This document shows positions 58,014-64,000 of a stretch of 64,000 nt of DNA, one piece after another. The translations under genes and the position numbers were made by a program. Below the pieces are notes generated by a model. It was given only the letters and a program-made list of their open reading frames with translations. It had not been told where the DNA came from and did no database searches. Position 1 is the first letter of the stretch. Each line of letters opens with the position of its first letter. Origin of the DNA: Pseudomonas sp. RC10 (lineage in GTDB: Bacteria; Pseudomonadota; Gammaproteobacteria; Pseudomonadales; Pseudomonadaceae); NCBI RefSeq assembly GCF_038397775.1, contig NZ_CP151650.1:5580001-5644000 (forward strand). Direction: 5' to 3'.

Positions 58014-60032
58014 TTATGCCTGCTCCAGCTTGTTGACAGGAGAGTTTGCCTGGGCAGCGCGCACCGAGGCCAGGATCTTGTGTTGCTCGCCTTCGACACG
58101 TGCCACTTCCGAAGCAGGAACCATGTAGCCCTGATCATCACGTGCAGTGTGGATCACGAGGTAAACGACAGTGCCTACCAGGCTTGCGATTGCCAGCCAC
58201 CAGATGTGCCAGATCATCGCGAAACCAAAGACGGTCAGCAGACCACCCATGATCATGCCGGTTGCGGTGTTGTGCGGCATGTGGATGTCGTTGTACTTGG
58301 CCGGAACCTTGTACGCCTCGCCATCACGCTTGGCAGCATAGAACGCGTCGATCTCGTCAGCCTTTGGCAGCTCTGCGAAGTTGTAGAACGGCGGCGGCGA
58401 AGACGTGGACCATTCCAGGGTGTGGCCATTCCATGGGTCACCGGTCAGGTCACGGTTCTGCTCGCGGTCACGGATACTCACGTAGATCTGAATCAGCTGG
58501 CAGGCGATACCGACTGCGATCAGCGCAGCGCCCCAGAAGGCAACGTGCAGGTAAGGTGTCCAGTCCGGGTTATCAGTGGTGTTCAGACGACGGGTCATGC
58601 CCATGAAGCCCAGAGCGTACAGCGGCATGAATGCCACGTAGAAGCCCGAGATCCAGAACCAGAACGCTGCCTTGCCCCACTTCTCGTTCAGCTTGAAGCC
58701 GAACGCTTTAGGGAACCAGAACGCGAAGCCGGCGATGTAACCGAATACCGCACCACCGATGATCACGTTGTGGAAGTGCGCGATCACGAACAGGCTGTTG
58801 TGCAGAACGAAGTCAGCACCTGGAATGGCCAGCAGTACGCCGGTCATGCCACCGATGGAGAAGGTGATCATGAAGCCCAGGGTCCAGAGCACTGGCGCGT
58901 CGAAGCGCAGACGGCCCTGGTAGATCGTGAACAGCCAGTTGAACAGTTTCACACCCGTCGGGATGGAAATCAGCATCGTCGCCAGACCGAAGAAGGCGTT
59001 GACGCTCGCACCCGAACCCATGGTGAAGAAGTGGTGCAGCCATACCATGAAGCCCAGCACCGAGATCGCGCCGGAGGCGTAGATCATCGAGTGGTGGCCG
59101 AACAGGCGCTTGCCGGTGAACGTCGAGATGACTTCGGAGAAGACACCGAACGCCGGCAGAATCAGGATGTACACCTCAGGGTGACCCCACGCCCAGAACA
59201 GGTTCACGTACATCATCGGGTTACCACCCAATTCGTTCGTGAAGATGTGGAAGTCGAGGTAACGGTCGAGGGTCAGGAATGCCAGGGTGCCGGTCAGGAT
59301 CGGGAACGAAGCCACGATCAAGACGTTGGCCCAGGTGCAGGTCCAGGTGAAAATCGGCATGTCCATCAGTTTCATGCCTGGGGTGCGCATTTTCAGAACG
59401 GTAACCAGGAAGTTTACGCCCGTCAGTGTCGTACCCAGGCCGGATAGCTGTAGCGCCCAGATGTAGTAGTCCACGCCCACGCCAGGGCTATAGCCCAGCT
59501 CGGACAGCGGTGGATAGGCAACCCAGCCAGTGCGTGCGAATTCGCCGACACCCAGGGACACGTTGACCAGAACCACGCCGGAGATCAGCAGGTACAGGGA
59601 CAGCGAGTTCAGGAACGGGAACGCAACGTCGCGAGCGCCGATCTGCAGAGGGAGAACGATGTTCATCAGACCGGTGAAGAATGGCATCGCCATGAAGATG
59701 ATCATGATCACACCGTGAGCGGTGAAGATCTGGTCGTAGTGTTCAGGCGGCAGGTAGCCAGGCGAACCTTCAGTGGCCAGGGCCAACTGGGAACGCATCA
59801 TGATGGCGTCGGCGAAACCACGCAGCAGCATGACCATGGCGATGACGATGTACATCACACCGATTTTCTTGTGGTCGACGGAGGTCAGCCACTCGGTGTA
59901 CAGGTAGGTCCACTTCTTGAAATACGAGATCAGACCGACAACCGCCGCACCGCCGATAGCGATCATCGCGAGCGTGATCATGACTATCGGTTCGTGAAAC
60001 GGAACCGCGTCTAGAGTTAATTTACCAAACAT
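58014..60032 (-). CDS. cyoB: Cytochrome bo oxidase subunit I
   Basis: 672 residues, the catalytic heme-copper subunit, with [17 protein letters not shown] (low-spin heme His), [17 protein letters not shown] (Tyr/His crosslink and CuB) and [20 protein letters not shown]. Oxidises ubiquinol and pumps protons. Three bases before cyoC and after cyoA. Confidence 0.98.
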   Translation of the reverse strand: MFGKLTLDAVPFHEPIVMITLAMIAIGGAAVVGLISYFKKWTYLYTEWLTSVDHKKIGVMYIVIAMVMLLRGFADAIMMRSQLALATEGSPGYLPPEHYDQIFTAHGVIMIIFMAMPFFTGLMNIVLPLQIGARDVAFPFLNSLSLYLLISGVVLVNVSLGVGEFARTGWVAYPPLSELGYSPGVGVDYYIWALQLSGLGTTLTGVNFLVTVLKMRTPGMKLMDMPIFTWTCTWANVLIVASFPILTGTLAFLTLDRYLDFHIFTNELGGNPMMYVNLFWAWGHPEVYILILPAFGVFSEVISTFTGKRLFGHHSMIYASGAISVLGFMVWLHHFFTMGSGASVNAFFGLATMLISIPTGVKLFNWLFTIYQGRLRFDAPVLWTLGFMITFSIGGMTGVLLAIPGADFVLHNSLFVIAHFHNVIIGGAVFGYIAGFAFWFPKAFGFKLNEKWGKAAFWFWISGFYVAFMPLYALGFMGMTRRLNTTDNPDWTPYLHVAFWGAALIAVGIACQLIQIYVSIRDREQNRDLTGDPWNGHTLEWSTSSPPPFYNFAELPKADEIDAFYAAKRDGEAYKVPAKYNDIHMPHNTATGMIMGGLLTVFGFAMIWHIWWLAIASLVGTVVYLVIHTARDDQGYMVPASEVARVEGEQHKILASVRAAQANSPVNKLEQA

Positions 60033-60035
60033 CGT

Positions 60036-60971
60036 TTACTCCTCTGCCTCAGCAGCTGAATGCTTACCCATGTCCATCCCTTCCATACCGGCCACTTCTT
60101 TCTTCTCGTGGACAATCTTGCCCGGCTTCATACCTTCATACTTGTCGATGATGATCTGAAACAGGTTAGGAGTGACCGTGGAGTAGAGTTCAACGGGGTT
60201 ACGTTCGCTAGGTTTGGCCAGAGCGGTGTACTCAGCCGTTGCCAGCTGTTTAGGTGAATTCTTGACATCGGCTACCCAGGCGTCGAAACCAGCCTGATCG
60301 GTCGCGGTTGCCGTGAATTTCATGCCGGTGAAACCTGCGCCGCTGTAGTTCGCGGAGATGCCGTCGAAATCGCCTTTCTCGTTGGCGATCAAGTGCAGCT
60401 TGGTCTGCATGCCGGCCATCGCGTAGATCTGGCCGCCCAGTGCAGGGATGAAGAACGAGTTCATGACCGAATCAGAGGTGATGCGGAAATTGAGCGGAGT
60501 ATTGGCCGGGAAGACGATCTTGTTGACGGTGGCGATACCCTGGTCCGGGTAGATGAACAGCCATTTCCAGTCAAGCGCGACCACTTCGATGGTCAGGGGC
60601 TTCACGTCGGACTCAAGTGGACGGTATGGGTCCAGCGCGTGAGTGGACTTGTAGGTCACATAGCCCAGCACGATGATGATGGCCAGCGGAACCAGCCAGA
60701 CAACCAGTTCGATCTTGGTCGAATGCGCCCAGTCAGGCGTGTACGTGGCGCTCTTGTTCGTCGCGCGATACTTCCAGGCGAAGATGATGGTCATGAAGAT
60801 GACCGGCACCACCACCAGCAGCATGAGCAAGGTTGCAGTGATGATCAGATCACGCTCTTGCACGCCGACATGGCCCTTGGGGTCCAGCAGGGTGTAATCG
60901 CACCCGCTGAGCAGGAGCATGCTGAAAAGGGCCAAGAAGCCAAAAAACCTGGGGTACCTTTTTTTACTCAT
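60036..60971 (-). CDS. cyoA: Cytochrome bo oxidase subunit II
   Basis: 311 residues from ATG 60971, with AGAGGT upstream. Lipobox LLLSGC (C24), two membrane segments, then a cupredoxin-like domain without the CuA cysteines, as expected for a quinol oxidase ([20 protein letters not shown]). The long in-frame head to 61175 is rejected. The Met/Gly-rich tail [11 protein letters not shown] may bind copper. Confidence 0.96.
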   Translation of the reverse strand: MSKKRYPRFFGFLALFSMLLLSGCDYTLLDPKGHVGVQERDLIITATLLMLLVVVPVIFMTIIFAWKYRATNKSATYTPDWAHSTKIELVVWLVPLAIIIVLGYVTYKSTHALDPYRPLESDVKPLTIEVVALDWKWLFIYPDQGIATVNKIVFPANTPLNFRITSDSVMNSFFIPALGGQIYAMAGMQTKLHLIANEKGDFDGISANYSGAGFTGMKFTATATDQAGFDAWVADVKNSPKQLATAEYTALAKPSERNPVELYSTVTPNLFQIIIDKYEGMKPGKIVHEKKEVAGMEGMDMGKHSAAEAEE

Positions 60972-61442
60972 CTCACGACCTCTAAAAGCAGCTTTCGCAT
61001 CGCAGTTGGGTTTCGACCGCCAACACTTCACCCTGCCAGGTGCTGGCAAATTCTTTGGATTGAACAGGGGCCTGTCAGGAAGCGTTTGGCCTCGTAACAA
61101 ATCCAGGTTTAGCTGTGGTTTCTTATTCGAATGGTGGCAACCGCCGACGCGGTCCAAATCCCTTGGCGCAGACATTCAGAATTTGACTCAAGAGGCCATC
61201 CAAACGGCGTCTACAAAAGGGGAAAAACCCCTTCCCGACCTCGATTTACGCCGTCCATACGTGATGGGGGGCGTTAAGTGGGGGCGATTGTAGATACGTA
61301 AAGTTTTATTGACTATGAGTTTCTGCGCAACAGTTAATTTCCGGATCTGTAAGAATGCGCGCATATGTCGCACCCTTGGAACCCGGAAAGGCCCCAAATT
61401 TCCTAAGGCATTTGAGGCACTCTTTTCCGCAACACTTTGTAA
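60972..61442. other. Upstream region of cyoA
   Basis: 471 bases without a credible gene. It should carry the cyo promoter, reading left. A plausible minus-strand start region is near 61290-61335 (TTGCGC, then an AT-rich CAATAAAAC stretch), but no ANR or RoxR box was recognised with confidence. Confidence 0.4.
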
Positions 61443-61952
61443 TTAACGCGCTTTCATACGGTTCCAAATGATGCCGACCGGTACCAGAATTACGGTGAGA
61501 ACGAAAGCGATCAATGCCCATTGTGCAAGCGACAGTCCCAAGACTGGCGGATATGGCGTCTCACAGAAGCCTGCCACTTGGAAACCCAGCGGAAACAGTG
61601 AGGCCAGGGGCAAACCGTCCACGATCGGTTGCAGTATGTCGATGCCGCAGCTCTCGGTCGGATGGGTCTGAATCCAGACGTGACGTCCCGCAGCGACCAC
61701 ACCGCCGATCGCACTGAGCGTGACCAACACTTCACAGATGCTCAGACCTACGCGTCCACGCATGGCGGCGCCGATGAAGGCAAAAATCGCGATGAACAGC
61801 AGCGCATAGCGTTGCAAGATGCACAGCGGACAAGGCGCTTCGCCCAGCACCACCTGCATGTACAGGGCCCCGCCGATCAGCGCCAGGCAAATGATGCCCA
61901 GCAAAACCAGAAACTGCTTTTCGCGCCGCAGGTAAAACATCTCGTCAGTCAT
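61443..61952 (-). CDS. dsbB: Disulfide bond formation protein B
   Basis: 169 residues, four membrane segments. Quinone-linked redox pair CPLC (C41, C44) and the second periplasmic pair C102 and C130 (ESCGID; AGFC). It re-oxidises DsbA and passes electrons to ubiquinone, thus to oxidases such as the neighbouring cyo enzyme. Pseudomonas usually has two DsbB copies; this is the one beside cyo. Confidence 0.95.
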   Translation of the reverse strand: MTDEMFYLRREKQFLVLLGIICLALIGGALYMQVVLGEAPCPLCILQRYALLFIAIFAFIGAAMRGRVGLSICEVLVTLSAIGGVVAAGRHVWIQTHPTESCGIDILQPIVDGLPLASLFPLGFQVAGFCETPYPPVLGLSLAQWALIAFVLTVILVPVGIIWNRMKAR

Positions 61953-62138
61953 TCACATACCCTTTGAATGTGGTGTCCATCCAGATCGAAGATCTGCCTT
62001 GTTGCGTGCCCCGGGTGCCCGGAAAGCCGGCAATTCTACCATCGTCGCAGCCGCACGCCGGTGCAGATGGTGAACACATCTGCATTAGCCGAACATTAAC
62101 CCTGGCACGGGTCAGCCAACGGTCACCTTCTCCAGATC

Positions 62139-62209
62139 CTTCTATATATAGAAGCGTGCGACGCTTTGCCGCAGGGGCAGATCGCCGCACCCTTCCTTAT
62201 ATATAGAAG
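62139..62209. repeat. Two TATATATA palindromes
   Basis: CTTCTATATATAGAAG (perfect palindrome, 62139-62154) and CTTATATATAGAAG (62196-62209), about 56 bases apart, between the dsbB 5' side and the hmp stop. They may be a hairpin pair at the hmp 3' end or protein sites. Nothing else is seen in 61953-62239. Confidence 0.5.
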
Positions 62210-62239
62210 TCTGCGTCTATTTGTCGCAGCAGCCAAGGG

Positions 62240-63421
62240 TCATTCGAGAGCTGAAGCCGGACCGAAGAACTCGTAACGCGCCTGGTCATCCGGAACACCT
62301 GCCGCCTTCAATTGGCGCTTCACTGCCGCCATGAAACCTTTCGGCCCCAGGAAATACGCATCCAGATCGCGGTCCTCAGGCAACCACTGCTCCAGTTGCG
62401 CCTGATCCAGCAAACCCACCGCGTGCGCGGCCGCACTGACACCATCATCTTCGCTGTACAGGTAGAACTGTTTCAATTGAGGGTGCTTGCTGGCCAGCCC
62501 CTCGATCCAGTCGCGGAACGCGTGAACCGAGCCATTGCGCGCGCAGTGGATGAAATGGATTGGGCGCTGCGTTTCCAGCGCCGCCTGCAGCATGGCCAGG
62601 GTCGGTGTAATGCCCACTCCCCCACTGATCAGCACCAGCGGCTTGTCGCTGTGCGCCAGGGTGAACTCCCCTGAAGGCGGGAAGAGGCTAATGCTGTTCC
62701 CCACCTGCACTTTGTCATGCAGGTAGTTGGAGGCACGACCGCCAGGCTCACGCTTCACGCTGATGCGGTACTGATTGTTGCCGGCCCGCGCAGACAATGA
62801 GTAGTTACGGCGGATTTCTTCGCCGTTCAGGAACAGCTGCATACCGATGTACTGACCAGGGGTGAAGTCGAGGATCGGCTGGCCATCCGCGGGCGCGAAG
62901 TAGAACGATGTAATCTCGGCACTTTCGGCGACTTTGTTGACGACTTTGAACTCACGGGCACCGCGCCAGCCGCCAACGGCCAAGGCTTTTTCCTCGTAGA
63001 TGTTTTCTTCGGCGCCAATCAGAATGTCAGCCAACTGCCCGTAGGCCCGCCCCCAGGCAGCGATGACCTCGTCCGTCGCGATTTCCGCACCCAGCACTTC
63101 ACGGATCGCTTCCAGCAGGCACTCGCCGACCAGCGGGTAATGCTCCGGCAGAATTTGCAGCGCGACGTGCTTATTGATGATCTTGGCCACCAACCCACCC
63201 AATTGATCGAGTTGGTCGATGTGCCGGGCGTACATCAACACGCCGTTGGCCAGGGCGCGGGGCTGATCGCCACTCGCTTGGTGCGCCTGATTGAACAGCG
63301 GGCGGACTTGGGGGTACTTATTGAGCAGCTTTTTGTAAAAATGAGTCGTCAGGGCTTCACCGCCGCTCTCCAGCAGCGGGACGGTGGATTTGACGATGGC
63401 ACGATCCGAAGCATTCAACAT
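62240..63421 (-). CDS. hmp: Flavohaemoglobin nitric oxide dioxygenase
   Basis: 393 residues from ATG 63421, after AGGAG. Globin domain with proximal H85 (NKHVALQILPEHYPLVGECL), FAD domain (GEEIRRNYSLSARAGNN) and NAD(P)H domain (LVLISGGVGITPTLAML). Turns NO plus O2 into nitrate. Three NorR-type boxes and a -24/-12-like element upstream suggest sigma-54 control by an FhpR/NorR activator, as known for P. aeruginosa fhp. Confidence 0.96.
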   Translation of the reverse strand: MLNASDRAIVKSTVPLLESGGEALTTHFYKKLLNKYPQVRPLFNQAHQASGDQPRALANGVLMYARHIDQLDQLGGLVAKIINKHVALQILPEHYPLVGECLLEAIREVLGAEIATDEVIAAWGRAYGQLADILIGAEENIYEEKALAVGGWRGAREFKVVNKVAESAEITSFYFAPADGQPILDFTPGQYIGMQLFLNGEEIRRNYSLSARAGNNQYRISVKREPGGRASNYLHDKVQVGNSISLFPPSGEFTLAHSDKPLVLISGGVGITPTLAMLQAALETQRPIHFIHCARNGSVHAFRDWIEGLASKHPQLKQFYLYSEDDGVSAAAHAVGLLDQAQLEQWLPEDRDLDAYFLGPKGFMAAVKRQLKAAGVPDDQARYEFFGPASALE

Positions 63422-63464
63422 GACGAACTCCTGAGGCTCAATGAAAAGAAGATGCTGTAGTCAT

Positions 63465-63480
63465 ATCAGGAACCGTGCCA
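63465..63480 (-). promoter_or_regulatory. Sigma-54-like promoter of hmp
   Basis: Minus strand TGGCACGGTTCCTGAT: the -24 TGGCAC is perfect; the -12 (CTGAT) departs from TTGCA. Its distance to the ATG (about 44 bases) is suitable. Confidence 0.45.
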
Positions 63481-63520
63481 GTTAAATTTATTAATAAATT
63501 CAAATGGTTATACGGAACGT

Positions 63521-63577
63521 GTCTTTTTGACACGCAAGTGAAAGAAGTCATTACGACACATAATAAGTCATTATGAC
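63521..63577. promoter_or_regulatory. Three NorR/FhpR-type GT-N7-AC boxes
   Basis: GTCTTTTTGAC (63521-63531), GTCATTACGAC (63547-63557) and GTCATTATGAC (63567-63577). They fit the known NorR consensus GT-N7-AC. They lie about 41-112 bases upstream of the -24 element, the usual enhancer place. Confidence 0.6.
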
Positions 63578-63621
63578 TACACGAACGGACGTGAGCCGAC
63601 CCACAGGAAGAGTCAAAAAGT

Positions 63622-63648
63622 TAAAGCCTGCCTGCACAGGGTCGATAC
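63622..63648 (+). promoter_or_regulatory. Sigma-28 (FliA) promoter of the CheW-domain gene
   Basis: TAAA, exactly 15 bases, GTCGATAC, against the known consensus TAAA-N15-GCCGATAA (6 of 8 in the -10). It is 64 bases before the ATG at 63712 of a chemotaxis gene. Confidence 0.65.
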
Positions 63649-63711
63649 ATCGACATCGACAGCTGTTTGCGCGTTAAGGCGCACTCAGACACTGCATGAC
63701 AGAAGGTTCAC

Positions 63712-64000
63712 ATGTCCAAAAACGTCCGTGCGGATTCCCTCTCGCTGCTGCTGTTCACGTTACGCAGCGGAAAGCTGATGGCGATCAACCTGCTCAAAGT
63801 CAGTGAAATCATCCCCTGCCCTCCCCTCACTCGCCTTCCGGAATCACACCCCCATGTCAAAGGGGTCGCGACATTGAGGGGCAATTCGCTCTCGGTGATC
63901 GACCTGAGTCGTGCCATCGGCGAGCGCCCGCTGCTCGACCCGGACGGCGGCTGCCTGATCGTCACCGACGTCAGCCGCTCCAAGCAGGGGCTTCACGTGC
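63712..64000 (+). CDS. Chemotaxis coupling protein, CheV/CheW type (partial)
   Basis: About 96 codons from ATG 63712 (AAGG seven bases before), cut by the right edge. A CheW domain: LLFTLRSGKLMAINLLKVSE, IPCPPLTRLPESHPHVKGVA and LRGNSLSVIDLSRAIGERPL. The spacing favours CheV, whose receiver domain would lie beyond the edge. Couples receptors to CheA. Confidence 0.88.
   Translation, partial: MSKNVRADSLSLLLFTLRSGKLMAINLLKVSEIIPCPPLTRLPESHPHVKGVATLRGNSLSVIDLSRAIGERPLLDPDGGCLIVTDVSRSKQGLHV

Noticed and set aside
60972..61175. 68-residue N-terminal extension of CyoA
   Set aside because: The lipobox signal peptide requires the start at 60971.

Overview
The window is chromosomal DNA of a Pseudomonas, most likely of the P. 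syringae / P. fluorescens lineage. Evidence is gene content and order (hisS-ispG-rodZ-pilF-rlmN-ndk-isc, queA-tgt-yajC-secD-secF, cyoABCDE), GC-rich codon use, OprD-type porins and REPIN repeats of the Pseudomonas type. Identities come from reading the translations against remembered families; no search was run.

Layout. 1-13.5 kb: guaB (cut by the left edge), two small minus-strand genes, xseA, an M23 peptidase, leuA behind a leucine-rich leader ORF, a tandem pair of coiled-coil hypotheticals, an omega-amidase/aminotransferase pair, der and bamB. 13.5-28.4 kb is dense housekeeping: yfgM, hisS, ispG, rodZ, pilF, rlmN, ndk, the complete isc iron-sulfur cluster (iscR-S-U-A-hscB-hscA-fdx-iscX), cysE, trmJ and, divergently, suhB. 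28.6-33.9 kb is an accessory catabolic-looking set: a LysR regulator, a dicarboxylate/amino-acid symporter, a signal-peptide-bearing argininosuccinate-lyase-family enzyme and an OprD porin. 34.2-40.4 kb: a glycine-zipper protein, secF, secD, yajC, tgt, queA.

A tRNA-Leu(CAA) at 40480 starts a 6 kb island that ends at a near-copy of the tRNA 3' end at 46583-46604. Inside are a zinc-ribbon DUF4145-like protein, a stray 3' piece of tRNA-Gly(TCC), an ABC-type ATPase plus TOPRIM-like pair that resembles PARIS/OLD-type phage defence, a membrane protein with a possible frameshift, a VgrG-like C-terminal remnant, a cluster of TGTTAAAGC repeats and a small hypothetical gene. No integrase is left. Just outside lies an RNase A-like toxin with a probable immunity gene.

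48-56 kb is mixed accessory DNA: SDR oxidoreductase with a divergent LysR, a membrane hypothetical, DedA, a HigBA-like toxin-antitoxin pair, a PheC-like periplasmic protein, a hypothetical, an acetyltransferase and a glycosyltransferase. 56-64 kb holds the cyo cytochrome bo oxidase operon, dsbB, hmp with three NorR-type boxes, and a CheW-domain (CheV-like) gene behind a sigma-28 promoter, cut by the right edge.

Seven REPINs of two sequence families lie between genes; one supplies the 3' end of the symporter gene. No CRISPR array, insertion sequence, rRNA or replication origin was seen.
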